The translations under genes were made by a program, and so were the position numbers. Under the pieces are notes generated by a model. The model saw only the letters and a program-made list of their open reading frames with translations. It had not been told where the DNA came from and searched no databases. A stretch of DNA of 64,000 nt from Ampelocalamus luodianensis (lineage: Eukaryota; Streptophyta; Magnoliopsida; Poales; Poaceae), in NCBI GenBank assembly GCA_036346255.1, contig CM070636.1, forward strand, positions 26,667,539-26,731,538, written 5' to 3'. Every line of letters begins with the position of its first letter. Position 1 is the stretch's first letter. This document shows positions 1 through 12,183 of this stretch, piece by piece.

Positions 1-494
1 ATTGATATCTTTGCAATTGGCTAGCGTCTCTCATAGTACTTGGTGCAAAAACGAGCTAGTTTTCATCTCAATTTCAGTTTGTCTCTCACTAGCTCATTCC
101 TTTGTTTGCATTAAGTCACATTTATCTTTGTTTGTGCGTTCATACACTTCGCTTAAACCTTTTGGATCAGCACATAGGCAAAATGCTCTAGCTTGGATCA
201 TTACTTAGCTTTACAATACCTTGAATATCAGATTGCATAGGATATACACATACCTATCCGAGCTCCACCTACACCCGTTTGTGTACTCCCTTGCTCTTGG
301 TTACGCTCATACATTACTGGGTTAAGGTCGCTCATTGTCTGGCTGTCGATTTGCCGTCCTTGATTCACTTTGGAGCGGTAAGCTTGTCTTGTGTTCGGGA
401 CGGTGAGTTGCGGCGTAGAGAGCAAGTTTTTTTACTAACCCGATATAATTTCGTTTGCTATTTGTGAGTTGTATCCATGTCGGTCATCGAGATA
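1..494 (+). repeat. Gypsy 5' leader, inverted copy of 11000-11494
   Basis: Base 1 onward reads as the reverse complement of the sequence ending at 11494, and the match continues to the segment beginning near 11050. It is the untranslated leader upstream of gag in both elements. The two copies form an inverted repeat with arms about 10.5 kb apart. No gene is seen here. Confidence 0.75.
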
Positions 495-539
495 ATCCAC
501 CATTCACGTGGGCGAGTATACACGGTTGTGTGGGGCGCT

Positions 540-1090
540 ACAAAAGCAACTTCATGATCGTGATAATGGTGTGCGCGATGAGCTCGGGTCCGTTCGATTG
601 GATTGAACAACCTCGGAGAGGAGGTTACGCAACTACGTGCGGACATCAACAACAACTTCTTGGAGCTGCACGTCATGTTCAATCAACCAAGCGTGCATCG
701 TAAGGATTTTCACGATAAGCCCAAATTTTCTATCCCTATATTTTCTGGTCGCATGCGATGTACAAGAATATCTCACTTGGGAGCTAGAAATTGATACTCT
801 ATTTGGATGCACAACTATACCAATGAGAGAAGCTCTTACTTGCGTCTAGTGGCTTGGTGATTATGCCACACATTGGTGGGAGCAGTTTATTCGTAGCGTA
901 TGGAGCGCCATGAATTGCCGATTATCACGTGGGAGCGGATGAAGCGGCATTTTCGAACACGTTTGTACCTCGCCACTACAAGCGTTCTCTACTTGACAAG
1001 TTGACTTGTCCACGAAAAGGTTTAAATGCGCTAGTATATCACATGTGAAGGCGACCGAGCATGGGACATTCCCTTCGGTACATGTTTCGT
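540..1090 (+). pseudogene. Gypsy gag remnant
   Basis: Translated pieces in changing frames match the gag of the minus-strand sister element: a leucine-rich stretch ending in MFNQ, then KPKFSIPIF, then an EYLTWELEIDTLF segment, then a YATHWWEQFIRS segment. These correspond to the capsid-like retrotransposon gag domain. Frameshifts and stops interrupt it (for example after the HWWEQF segment), and the zinc-knuckle region is absent. It is therefore a dead gag fragment. Confidence 0.6.
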
Positions 1091-1423
1091 GTAGTGCTAC
1101 CCCATTGCTTCATGAAGAGTTTGTGGTTCTTGGTAATTGCTCAATTGCTGACCCACAATCTTTGGGGGCAGGATGTATCCAAACCCATATGAGAATGAGT
1201 GCCACATAGCCAAATTGAGTGAGAATGATAAAGAGAGTGAGCTGTGTGATTCCACCATATGTGAGGTTGAGAGCATCTCTATTGAGTGTGAGAAAGATGC
1301 ACCAACGAAAAGAGAGAAGTAGATGATAGTTAAAGTGAGGTTACTACTGAAATTCACGATTTATTTTCTACTTCTAGTGTTGTTTCTCACATTGTGCAGT
1401 TGATATTAAAGAAAATGAGTTGA

Positions 1424-2200
1424 AAGTTGAACAACCGCACCGTTGGGCGTGAAAGGCGAGGAGATAACCACGGTGGGGATAGAGTGCTTGCGATCCAATG
1501 GTTTCATGATGATGATTTGATATCTACAACACCTACAACAACCGAGGAGGATGGTAAAGGTAACAAAGATAATGGTGTTAAATTGCATACTCATCAAGAA
1601 GAGGTACGTACGAGTTCGATCTCTAGTGTTCCTTTGAATATTCCATCTTCTGAAATTTGTACGCTCAATTTACATAATGTGGAATTGATTACCCATAAGG
1701 ACGCTCTTACTAAAATATCTTTTGATGATCTTTTATACTATATCATGTTCGATGTTCATAGAGAGCTATCTAGTGTGATTGAGAATCTTGCTAAAGTTTC
1801 ATGTTTAAAATCACTCGTTAGTACTTATGCCTACACATATACATTCAATTTGATTGGAGATTATGGTGTAGATGACAAGTTCTATGTTTATCGAATATGC
1901 ATTACCTGTGATAATCTTGCTGATTTAAACTTGCATGTTTTGCGCAAACCATCTATTGAGAAATATCATGATCATTTTGAGATAGATTTTAATACAAGTG
2001 CCTATTGTTTAGAACGCAATATGATGCCTACTTGTTTCTCCTATCCATGTAAACAACGTAGTCGAGTTGAAGCATGGAAGAAACTAAAATTTTTCTCTCC
2101 AATATTTGAACAACTTGATCTAGTGGGTCCCTCTTATATCTTGTCCATGTACTTACCAAAGTCGAGGACGATTTTTCTCATGGGAGGGAGAATGATGTGA
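1424..2200 (+). CDS. Unrecognised ORF inside the non-autonomous gypsy element
   Basis: An open frame follows a TGA at 1421. The first 106 codons contain no ATG; the first in-frame ATG is at 1745, giving 151 codons from there. The translation is hydrophilic at its start (rich in D, T and G) and then has a stretch with NLHNVELITHKDALTKISFD and later GDYGVDDKFYVYRICITC. I recognise no domain, and no zinc knuckle, RT or integrase motif is present. It occupies the place where pol would be expected, upstream of the polypurine tract at 2464. It could be sequence captured from the host, an env-position ORF as in some plant gypsy elements, or chance. A start codon is lacking for most of its length, so expression is doubtful. 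Confidence 0.3.
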   Translation, partial: KLNNRTVGRERRGDNHGGDRVLAIQWFHDDDLISTTPTTTEEDGKGNKDNGVKLHTHQEEVRTSSISSVPLNIPSSEICTLNLHNVELITHKDALTKISFDDLLYYIMFDVHRELSSVIENLAKVSCLKSLVSTYAYTYTFNLIGDYGVDDKFYVYRICITCDNLADLNLHVLRKPSIEKYHDHFEIDFNTSAYCLERNMMPTCFSYPCKQRSRVEAWKKLKFFSPIFEQLDLVGPSYILSMYLPKSRTIFLMGGRMM

Positions 2201-2463
2201 ATGAAAGTATCGCAATGTATATATCAAATACATCCTATGGCTGCTATGATCCTAATTATTTTGTGCGCAACAACGAGAATGTCACAACAATTGATGCATA
2301 CATATACCACGTATATCGTTGTTCTTTTGTTTATTACACTTTCAAAGAAATCATGATGTGCTAAGCGAAAGGAGTTTGGATGACAAATATATATACCATG
2401 CATATACGTTGTATTTTTGTCTAGCACATCTTGAGGCTATCAAAAGCCGAGGCGGCTTTTTTA

Positions 2464-2476
2464 AAGAAAGGGAGGA
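2464..2476 (+). promoter_or_regulatory. Polypurine tract before 3' LTR
   Basis: AAAGAAAGGGAGGA lies immediately upstream of the TGATGAGG that begins the LTR. The reverse complement of the same arrangement is at 6255-6275 next to the LTR of the minus-strand element. Polypurine tracts prime plus-strand DNA synthesis in LTR retrotransposons. Confidence 0.7.
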
Positions 2477-3414
2477 TGATGAGGATATCCCTACTACTTA
2501 TGAGGTTATTCGTGAAGCGGGAGCTAAACTTCTCAAACAACAGTGCATTTGTTTCTTAATGAATTTCCTTTTGTTGCCAATGAGAATTGGTTACTACCTA
2601 AAGCAATACTTGGTGCATTCTCGGGTTTGACAAATTTAAAGACTTTGGAACCGAGAGGAGGAGGGAGGCGGGAACAAATTCATGTAGGAGAAACACATGC
2701 GGCCAACAAGGGAGAAGAAACCCATGTGGCCAACGAGAGGAGCGTGCTCTCGGGATAAAACCCTAGCACATGCGGCGGTCAAGAAAGACATATGGTGACA
2801 TGGCAACAAGGGTTACATTGGCATAAAAGAAGCATCAAGTGCATCGAACAAATTCGCAAGCTAAGAGAAGAAAGCTCACAATACAAGGGAAACCGAGAGG
2901 GAGACTAGTTTAAATTTCCAAATTAAAGTAGGACGTTTTTGAATTGGATTCACATTCACGTGAACGATGTCGGACTCGGATTCTGTAGTAGTAGTGAACA
3001 GATGTCGGACTCGGATTCTCAGTAGCACTCGGTTCTGTTTATCCGAGTTTTGTGCTTGCGTGGGAGGCTATATAAACCCCATGGCGCACCATAGAGGTAG
3101 ACCAGTTTATGCATAAGATTGAAACATAGCTATTGCTTGTTCTTTCGACACGAGTTCATGCGAGGACTTTGAGAGAGAATTAGGCGATCCATTGTTTGTT
3201 CGCAACTCGGGTCAAGCCATCGTTCCATTGGGAATTGGGGACTTGGCGTTAAATCGTTCGTGGTCTCGCGACGAACAACTACCCGGTGTGTTTTGGCGTA
3301 TTCCGAAGAGTTGAGGGTTCGTGCATTGGCGCGAGTGTTCAGCTAGCGACATCATCTACTTCGCATCAACTATCCACGGTTCCTCACTGAGAAGATCGGG
3401 CCTTCCCCGCATCA
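2477..3414 (+). repeat. Gypsy LTR (3' LTR of the plus-strand element)
   Basis: This 938-bp unit starts TGATGAGG and ends CCCCGCATCA. Near-copies, all in the opposite orientation, lie at 5325-6254, 12184-13108, 24287-25242 and, with an altered interior, 13769-14820. A TATATAA-type box (GGCTATATAAACCCC near 3068) fits the LTR promoter. Conserved boundaries across copies fix both ends. Confidence 0.85.
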
Positions 3415-5324
3415 CGAATTGAGTTAAAAGCACACTTTTCCTAGAAAGAGCATCATCAGCTACCACATTTTCCTTTCCCTTCTTGTATTTCACAATGTAA
3501 GGAAACGACTCAATGAATTCGACCCATTTGGCATGTCTACGGTTCAGATTTGCTTGGCCTTTTAAATATTTCAATGCCTCATGATCAGAATGAATAATAA
3601 ACTCTTTAGGCCATAAATAGTGTTGCCAAGTTTCTAACGCACGCACTAACGCATAAAGCTCTTTGTTATAGACCAGATAATTCAATTGAGCATCATTCAG
3701 TTTCTTACTAAAATAAGCTACCGGTCTACCCTCTTGCATTAAAACACCGCCAATACCCAATCCACTAGCATCACACTCAATTTCAAAAAATTTAGTGAAA
3801 TCAGGTAAAACAAGCAACGGTGCTTCAGTCAAGTGTTTCTTAAGTTCAGCAAAAGCAAGTGCTTCAGTCTTGCGCTACCCCCCACACAAATTCAACACCC
3901 TTTTTAGTAAGTTCACTTAAAGGGGCAGCCATGGTGCTAAAATCCTTCACAAAGCGCCGATAAAAACCAGCGAGACCATGAAAGCTCCTAATCTGACTTA
4001 CGTTCACAGGAGTTGGCCAATTTTTAATCGCTTCAATTTTAGACTCATCTACTTCAACTCCCTGTGCAGAAACAACATAGCCCAAAAAGATGACACGATC
4101 TTTGCAAAAAGTGCACTTTTCTAAGTTACCAAATAACCTAGCCTCACGTAAAACTTGTAGAACTTGTCTAAGATGGTCTATGTGTTCGATTCGATCATGT
4201 TCAGAATCAGAATATCATCAAAGTACACAACCACAAATTTACCAATGAAATGCCTTAAAACATGATTCATTAAGCGCATGAATGTACTAGGTGCATTAGT
4301 TAAACCAAAAGGCATGACTAACCACTCATACAACCCAAATTTTGTTTTAAATGTTGTTTTCCACTCATCCCCTTCATGCTTCCTAATTTGATGGTAACCA
4401 CTACGCAAATCTATCTTAGAGAAAATAACAACACCACTCAATTCGTCTAGCATATCATCTAAGCGAGGTATAGGACGACGATATCGAATTGTGATATTAT
4501 TAATCGCTCGACAATCTACGCATATACGCCATGAACCATCTTTCTTAGGAACTAAAATAACAGGAACAGCACAAGGGCTTAAGCTTTCACGTACATACCC
4601 TTTGGAGAGAAGCTCTTGTACTTGTTTCTGAATTTCCTTTGTTTCCTCGGGGTTGGTGCGATGCGGTGAGTCTGCTGGCGGACGCTCCGGAATCAAGTCG
4701 ATCTTATGTTCTATCCACGGATTGGTGGTAGCCCAGTGGTACCTCGTCGGAAAGACGTCATTGAAGTCTGCAAAATGTACAACACCACTAGGAAGAGAAG
4801 TTAAGTCGTTAGTCGAAAGCAAGGTGTCTTTATACAGCGGTACAAGTGCACCAAATTTGGATCCTCATGAAGTCTCTCATCTACGATTTGGTGGCCAACA
4901 TCACTAAATTCTTCTCTCGCTCTTTGGCGACCTCAGCGTGCATCTCAATTTTCTGCATTGAAGAATTCACAACCTGTTGCGGTGTAAGCGGCTTCAAGAT
5001 TATATCCATATTGTTCCATCGAAATGTGTAGCGATTTGTACGCCCATCATGAACAATAGAACGGTCATATTGCCATGGCTGTCCCAAGAGCAAGTGACAC
5101 ACCGTCATAGGCACAACGTCACAGTCCACAGTATCGGTGTACTTCCCAATAGAAAACGTCACACGCACCATATAGTTCACCTTCACTTCCTCTTTGTCGC
5201 TCAACCATTGCACATGATAAGGACGTGGATGCGGTAAGTACTTCAAACCCAACTTGTGACACATATCCTTGCTAGCTAAATTGTGACAACTCCCGCCATC
5301 AATGATCACTTTGCACACCTTACC
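3415..5324 (-). pseudogene. Ty3/gypsy pol fragment (RNase H, RT, protease)
   Basis: On the minus strand this holds, in order, an aspartic-protease-like segment (IIDGGSCHNLAS, about 5320-4900), reverse transcriptase (4822-4178) and RNase H (about 4085-3415). RT motifs include [44 protein letters not shown] and the catalytic [10 protein letters not shown]. RNase H/connection motifs include [28 protein letters not shown] and [10 protein letters not shown]. Frameshifts separate the blocks, for example near 4180, 4090 and 3850. The fragment ends abruptly at 3415, where the plus-strand element is inserted, and at 5324, where a sister element is inserted. It continues at 13109. It is a dead copy of the same family as 5325-13108. 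Confidence 0.9.
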
Positions 5325-6254
5325 TGATACGGGGGGAGGCCCGATCATCTCAGTGAGGAACCGTGGATAGTTGATGCGAAGTAGACGATGTCGCTAGCTG
5401 AACACTCGCGCCAATGCACGAACCCTCAACTCTTCGGAATACGCCCAAAACACACCGGGTAGTTGTTCGTCGCGAGACCACGAACGACGAACGCCAAGTC
5501 CCCAATTCCCAATGGAACGACGGCTTGACCTTGGATTGCAGAACAAAACAAATGGATCGCCTAATTCTCTCTCAAAGTCCTCGCATGAACTCGTGTCGAA
5601 AGAACAAGCAATAGCTATATTTCAATCTTATGCATAAACCGGTTCGCCTTTATGGTGCGGCCATGGGGGTTTATACAGCCTCCCACGCAAGCACAAAACT
5701 CGGATGAACGAATCGAGTGCTCTGATGTCCGAGTCCGACACTTTGTTCATTGCTACAAGATGGTCGAGTCCGATTACTGTTCACGTGAACAGTAATCCGA
5801 TTCAAAAAAACGTCCTACTTTAATTTGGAAATTTAAACTAGTCTCCCTCTCGGTTCCCCTTGTATTGTGAGCTTTCCTTCTCTTAGCTTGCGCGAATTTG
5901 TTCGATACACTTGATGCTTCTTTTGATGCCAATGTAACCCTTGTTGGCCACATGTGTTTCTTCTCCATGAATTTGTTCCCGGCCTCCCTCTCCTCCAAAG
6001 GCTTCACAATATTCAAACCTAAGAATGCACAAAACATTTGCATGAGGTAATACCCAATTCTCATCAATGACAATAGAAGATTCATTAAGAAACAAAAGCA
6101 CCTGTTGATTTAGAAGTTTAGCTCTTGCTCTCGTCAGTGGACCAATATGCACTTCTGTACTTGAATTATTTGTAGCGTCATGTATGGCGTCCACCTCGAT
6201 GTGTGTATGACCACCAATAGGAAAGATGTATAAGTGTTAGGGATGCCCTCATCA
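5325..6254 (-). repeat. 3' LTR of the complete gypsy element
   Basis: 930 bp, reading TGATGAGG to CCCCGTATCA on the minus strand. The left outer edge abuts TTACC (5320-5324). The internal edge abuts a polypurine tract at 6255-6275. A TATA-type sequence followed by the transcribed part is seen as in the other copies. Confidence 0.88.
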
Positions 6255-6275
6255 TCCTCCCCTCTTGAAAAGGCG
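6255..6275 (-). promoter_or_regulatory. Polypurine tract of the gypsy element
   Basis: On the minus strand the sequence CAAGAGGGGAGGA lies directly before the 3' LTR start TGATGAGG. Position and composition fit a plus-strand primer. Confidence 0.65.
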
Positions 6276-9200
6276 TGCGTCCTCGACGCTAGATCATCAC
6301 CACCAAAGAAAGGTGATAAATCAGCAACATTGAAAGTAGAGCTCACACCATAGTCATCGCGAAAGCTCTATCTTGTAGGCATTGTCGTTGATCTTCGCAA
6401 GCACCTTGAAAGGTCCATCACCTCGTGGCAAGCATTTAAGACTTGCGGCGTTCTGGAAAACGATCCTTGAGGTAGTGCACCCAAACCAAATCACCTGGTT
6501 GAAAAATCAACTTCTTTCGTTTCTTATTCGCCTTCTCAAGCATAGGACTTGACCTTGCGCTCTATCTCCTCTTTTGTTTTGAGATGCAATTTCTTCACAT
6601 ACTCACCGCTTGGATGCCTCCATATGAACACGGTGTTGACTTGGAAGTGGCAGCAAATCAAGCGGCGTAAAGGGTTTGAAACCATACACCACCTCAAAAG
6701 GACACAATCTGCGTAGTGGAGTGCGGCCCGATTATAGCGAATTCCACGTGCGGCAAACAATCCTCCCACTCGCGCAGATTCTTCTTGATCATGGTCCAAG
6801 TAGCATCGAAGTGTGCGGTTCACCACCTCCGTTTGACCATCAGTTTGGGGATGACAAGTCGTCTTTGAATAACAACCGTCCCGATTTACCCCAAAGTGTC
6901 TTCCAAAAGTAGCTCATGAACTTCACGTCACGATCGACACAATAGTGCGTGGCACGCCATGTAGCCTCACGATCTCCCGAAAACAAGTTAGCAATATGCG
7001 ACGCATCGTCGCTCTTGTGGCACTGAATAAAGTGTGTCATCTTTGAAAACGATCCACAACGACAAAAACAGAATCACTCGCCCTCTTAGTTCTAGGTAAT
7101 CCTAAAACAAAATCCATACTAATATCCTCCCATGGTGCATTGGGAACAGGTAGAGGGGTATACAAACCGTGTGGATTCAATTTTGATTTCGCTTTGTGGC
7201 AAGTAATGCATCGTTGCACATACCTCTCTACATCTCGTCTCATCTTAGGCCAATAAAAGTGATCGCTCGATAGATAACGCGTCTTCTCACGTCCAAAATG
7301 TCCCATCAACCCACCTGCATGTGATTCCTGCAGTAATAGCAAACGCACGGAGGAGTCTGGAATGCATAATTTGTTAGTGCGAGACAAAAACCCATCATGG
7401 ATGTGAAATTTATCCCAGCCTTTCCCCTCTTTGCAATGTGCATAAGGAACGGAAAAATCATGGTCATGAGCATAGAAATCACGCAAACTCTCTAAACCAG
7501 GAACTTGCACTCCTAATTGAGTTAAAAGCACACTTTTCCTAGAGAGAGCATCAGCTACCACATTTTCCTTTCCCTTCTTATATTTTACAATGTAAGGAAA
7601 CGACTCAATGAATTCGACCCATTTGGCATGTCTACTTGTTCAGGTTTGCTTGGCCCTTTAAATACTTTAATGCCTCATGATCGAATGAATAATAAACTCT
7701 TTAGGCCATAAATAGTGTTGCCAAGTTTCTAACGCACGCACTAAAGCATAAAGCTCTTTGTCATAGACCGGATAATTCAATTGAGCACCATTTAGTTTCT
7801 CACTAAAATAAGCTACGGTCTACCCTCTTGCATTAAAACACCGCCAATACCCAATCCACTAGCATCACACTCAATTTCAAAATTTTTAGTGAAATCAGTA
7901 AAACAAGCAACGGTGTTTGAGCTCAAGCGTTTCTTAAGTTCAGCAAAAGCATTGTCTTGCGCTACCCCCCACACAAATTCAACACCCTTTTTAGTAAGTT
8001 CATTCAAAGGGGCAGCTATGGTGCTAAAATCCTTCACAAAGCGCCGATAAAAACCAATGAGACCATGAAAGCTCCTAATCTGACTTACATTCACAGGAGT
8101 TGGCCAATTTTTAATCGCTTCAATTTTAGACTCATCTACTTCAACTCCTGTGCGTAAACAACATAGCCCAAAAGATGACACGATCTTTGCAAAAGGTGCA
8201 CTTCTCTAAGTTACCGAATAACCTAGCCTCACGCAACACTTGTAGAACTTGTCTAAGATGGTCTATGTGTTCAGATTCAGTGCGACTGTAAATCAGAATA
8301 TCATCAAAGTACACAACCACAAATTTACCAATCAAATGCCTTAAAACATGATTCATTAAGCGCATGAATGTACTAGGTGCATTAGTTAAACCAAAAGGCA
8401 TGACTAACCACTCATACAACCCAAATTTTGTTTTAAATGCTGTTTTCCACTCATCCCCTTCATGCATCCTAATTTGATGGTAACCATCAAGCGCAAATCT
8501 ATCTTAGAAAAATAACAACACCACTCAATTCGTCTAGCATATCATCTAAGCGAGGTATAGGATGACGATATCAATTGTGATATTATTAATCGCCGACAAT
8601 CTACGCACATACGCCATGAACCATCTTTCTTAGGAACTAAAATAACAGAGGAACAGCACAAGGGCTTAAGCTTTCACGCATATACCCTTTGGAGAGAAGC
8701 TCTTGTACTTGTTTCGAATTTCCTTTGTTTCTCGGGATTGGTGCGGCAGACGGTGGTCGGTTCGGCAATGACGCTCCGGAATCTAGTCGATCTTATGTTC
8801 TATCCCACGAATTGGTGGTAGCCCAGTGGTACCTCGTTTGGAAAGACGTCATCAAGTCCCGCAAAACACAAGCAACACCACTAGGAAGAGAAGACAAGTC
8901 GTTAGTCGAAAGCAAGGCGTCTTTGTACAATAGTACAAAGTGCACCAAATTGGGATCTTCGCTGAATTCTCTTATTTCGATTTGGTGGCTAACATCACTA
9001 AATTCTTCTCTCGCTCTTTGGCGCTCTCAATGTGCATCTCAATTTTCTCGTATTGAAGAATTCACAATGCATGTGTAAGGGGCTTCAAGATGATATCCAT
9101 ATTATTCCATCGAAATGTGTAGCGATTTGTACGCCCATCATGAACAGCAGAACGGTCATATTGCCATGGCGCCCCAAGAGCAAGTGACACACCGTCATAG

Positions 9201-9430
9201 GCACAACATCGCAGTCCACGGTGTCGGTGTACTTCCCAATAGAAAACGCCACTCGCACCATATAGTTCACCTTCACTTCCTCTTTGTCGCTCAACCATTG
9301 CACATGATAAGGACGTGGATGCGGCAAGTACTTCAAACCCAACTTATGACACATATCCTTGCTAGCCAAATTGTGACAACTTCCGCCATCAATGATCACT
9401 TTGCGCACCTTACCCTTATCAAGCTTAGCC
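6276..9430 (-). pseudogene. Gypsy pol: protease, RT, RNase H, integrase (broken)
   Basis: Minus-strand order: protease (about 9430-9085, VRKVIIDGGSCHNLAS and CDVVPMTVCHLLLG), RT (about 8760-8141, [12 protein letters not shown] and [12 protein letters not shown]), connection/RNase H (8150-7565, [27 protein letters not shown]), then integrase (7561-6536). Integrase shows the HHCC region ([15 protein letters not shown] then CITCHKAKS), [18 protein letters not shown] and VFVVVDRF of the catalytic core, and the end of the core (EVVNRTLR region, 6826). A C-terminal segment near 6320 reads FNVADLSPFFGGDD, the usual tail of such integrases. Many single-base indels break the frame. Together these blocks would make the usual polyprotein, but no copy here can. 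Confidence 0.88.
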
Positions 9431-9439
9431 AATCAAACA

Positions 9440-11013
9440 AATTGCACCATTGTTCGAGTGACGGCGATGGCATCACACTAAGCACCTTAGGCGTGCAAAC
9501 AATGGAATACCGCCGGTGTTAGGAAACTCGGATCGCACTCACATTGTTCTATGTCATCGATGTGCAAGACCGGTTGCGCATCAGCGACTTCGTCATCACT
9601 AGTTGAAACATAACCGCCATCCTCGGTGATAAGCATAGTTCAAAATTTGGGCGGTCCCTTCGAAAATGGCCAACACCCTTGCACATGTGGCAAATGATGT
9701 CACGTGAACGTCCCGTTGACCCCATAGACGAGGTCACACTAGCGTGGCGCCGCAGTCGACGCACCGTCTTTGGTGTACTCTCCACTTCTTACTTGCGGAA
9801 TGCGCATTGCCGAATTTATTCCGGCCGAGTGCTCTTGTTTGGTGTTTGTTGTTATATGGCTGTCCCGGGTGGTGAAGGACGTGAACGGGCAGGCGTAACC
9901 GTGCATCTTCAATCACTTCTCGCCGGCCGGCGTGCTTGGTGCAGCAACTCAATCATATCATTATAGGGATGGTGATTGACAATGCGCTTGACAAAGATGA
10001 TTCATGCCACTAGAAATCTCGCCATGGTGCATTCTTCATTCTCGCGACATCCGCATGTATCATGATAGTTTCCATCTCCTTATGATATTCATCAATTGAC
10101 CTCATACCTTGTCGCAGCCTCGCAAACTTCTCAAATAGTGAGCGCTTGTAGTGGCGAGGTACAAAGCGTGCCCGCAAATGTTGCTTCATCCGCTCCCTGT
10201 GATAATCGGCAACTCATGGCGCTCCATGCGCTACGAATGAATCGCTCCCACCAATGTGTAGCATAATCATCCAAGCCATTGGAAGCAAGGAACAACTTCT
10301 TCTCATTGGAATAGTTGTTCATTCAAACAACTTATCCACCTTCACTCCCAAGTGAGGTATTGCTCCACATCCGTACCACCCAAAATATAGGAAGAGTAAA
10401 TTTGGGCTTAGCGACAAAATCGCTCGGCGTCGTCGTGTAATCGACGCCGCTGCGTTGTTGCGATGGTGGCGCTGTCGGTCATCGTAGTCGCCGACGGAAA
10501 TCGTCATCCCATTGCTCGGCCTCATCGGCCATGCTACGAGGTGCACGATGCACACCTCCTCCGCACACCCACGTGGTGCGCCTCCACCGGCCGTCGTTGC
10601 CTCGCCACGCCGCATGAGCTTGGGCGTGCCGCGCGCGCCATCTCGACGTTTGGCGCACCGCCATGCGACGCGCCGCCGCCGCGTCGCTCCTCATCCACAC
10701 GAATAGCACGCCATCCTCGGTCTCATTGTGCAAAACGGCCGAGGGCCGGCACACTCGTGTCATCGACTTGCGCACCCCACGAAGATTGTGTTGTGCGAAC
10801 ATGGCGCGTAGCTCCGTGAAGTTATGGTTGATGGCGTGCGCAATTGTGTGACCTCCTCCCGAGGGTGTTCAATCCATCTGAACTTCCCGAGTTCATCGCG
10901 CACGCCATTGTCACCATCTTGAAGTTATTTTTGCAGGCATCTCGCGCAACCGAGTGTACTCGCCCACGTAACGGTGCCTCTGGATTAGGTGGATCCTCCT
11001 CGTGACCCGACAT
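9440..11013 (-). pseudogene. Gypsy gag (broken)
   Basis: The likely original start is the ATG of MSGHEEDPPNPEAPLRGR near 11013. Downstream pieces include the capsid-like YATHWWERFIRSAWSAM (about 10270) and a CCHC zinc knuckle near 9690, RDIICHMCKGVGHFRRDR. In that knuckle the last cysteine is replaced by arginine; the sister copy at 13400 keeps the first three ligands but also breaks after GHFRE. The region 10460-10800 is GC-rich and frame-shifted. Gag would form the particle that packages element RNA, but this copy is dead. Confidence 0.75.
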
Positions 11014-12183
11014 GGCAACAACTCGAAACAAGAAACGAGGTTATATCCGGGTTAGTAAAACAAAAGCGCTCTCTACTACGCTGCAACTCACGATCCCGAA
11101 AACAAGACAAGCTTACCGCTCCAAAGTGAATCAAGGACGGCAAATCGACAGCCAGACACAATGAGCGACCTTAACCCGTAATGTATGAGCGTAACTAAGA
11201 GCAAGGAGAGTACACAAACGGGTGTAGGTGGAGCTCGGACAGGTATGTGTATATCCTATGCAATCTGATATTCAAGGTATTGTAAAGCTAAGTAATGATC
11301 CAAGCTAGAGTATTTTGCCTATGTGCTGATCCAAAAGGTTTAAGCGAAGTGTATGAACGCACAAACAAAGATAAATGTGACTTAGTGCAAACAAAGGAAT
11401 GAGCTAGTGAGAGACAAACTGAAATTGAGATGAAAACTAGCTCGTTTTGCACCAAGTACTATGAGAGACGCTAGCCAATTGCAAAGATATCAATGTTAGG
11501 GCACAAGATTGCTCAAATAGATTAAATACACAATCTGAAATTGTGGACTAAGGTTTACTCTTCCCAATTTCGCCCCTTTTTGTTTGTTTTTTTCTCAAAC
11601 CGCATGAACAAAGCTCTTCGCCTCTTCGGCTATTAAGGAAACCGAAAGGAAAAAATTTGGTACTTGTATTTGCGGGTTTGATCTTTTGTTTTTTTAATAC
11701 CTTTTCAAGCCGTGGCTTTTTCTTGTAACCACTGCCTTTTCCTCTTTTCTTATGGCAATGGCGAAATAGGGTTTGCTCCTCTTGATTGCACAAGTCTCAC
11801 AATTCAACAACGTGTAAATAAACCAAAGAACAGCCCTAGTGCAATGTACAAAAGCTAGTCTCAAGGATGAAAGAATATAAGTGAAGCTCAAGAAACCCAA
11901 AGTGTTTGGTCACTATCTCTTTTTGGGTGCTAATTGAGGAGTTCAATCAAAGATTTTGTACGGTTTATGTGAACACAACGATTAAGCAACGCAAAAGGAA
12001 CACATGGATCAGCACTAAAAACAAAAACTCTAATGGATGAAAACTTAACTAAACGCACAAGAAATAACAGATTAAACTACGGTTTTGGTATTGCAATTTT
12101 GGTTTATTGGGCGATAGGATAGAAAACGAATCTAACTACGGGTAAAGAAATTCTCACCGAGTAAACCTAGAATCGATACCATA
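11014..12183 (-). other. 5' leader of the gypsy element, with PBS candidate
   Basis: This is non-coding sequence between the 5' LTR and gag. Three bases inside the LTR edge the minus strand reads TGGTATCGATTC (about 12170-12181). It begins like a primer-binding site for initiator Met tRNA (TGGTATC) but then diverges, so the primer is uncertain. The part 11000-11494 is repeated inverted at 1-494. No gene is seen. Confidence 0.6.

Larger units (their letters stand above)
1..3414 (+). mobile_element. Non-autonomous Ty3/gypsy-like element, 5' end outside window
   Basis: The leader, a decayed gag segment, an unrecognised ORF, a polypurine tract and a 3' LTR are all in plus orientation. The first 494 bases or so are the reverse complement of 11000-11494, which is the leader of the minus-strand gypsy element nearby, so the two belong to one family. 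After the gag remnant there is no protease, reverse transcriptase or integrase; about 1.4 kb of unrelated sequence occupies that place. The element ends at 3414 inside the pol region of another copy (the [12 protein letters not shown] segment resumes at 3415). The 5' LTR must lie to the left of the window, so the TSD cannot be checked. Calling it non-autonomous is inference from the missing pol. Confidence 0.7.

Noticed and set aside
10463..10819. Overlapping frames of about 110 codons on both strands
   Set aside because: They lie in the GC-rich, frame-shifted part of gypsy gag; the gag reading on the minus strand explains the sequence.
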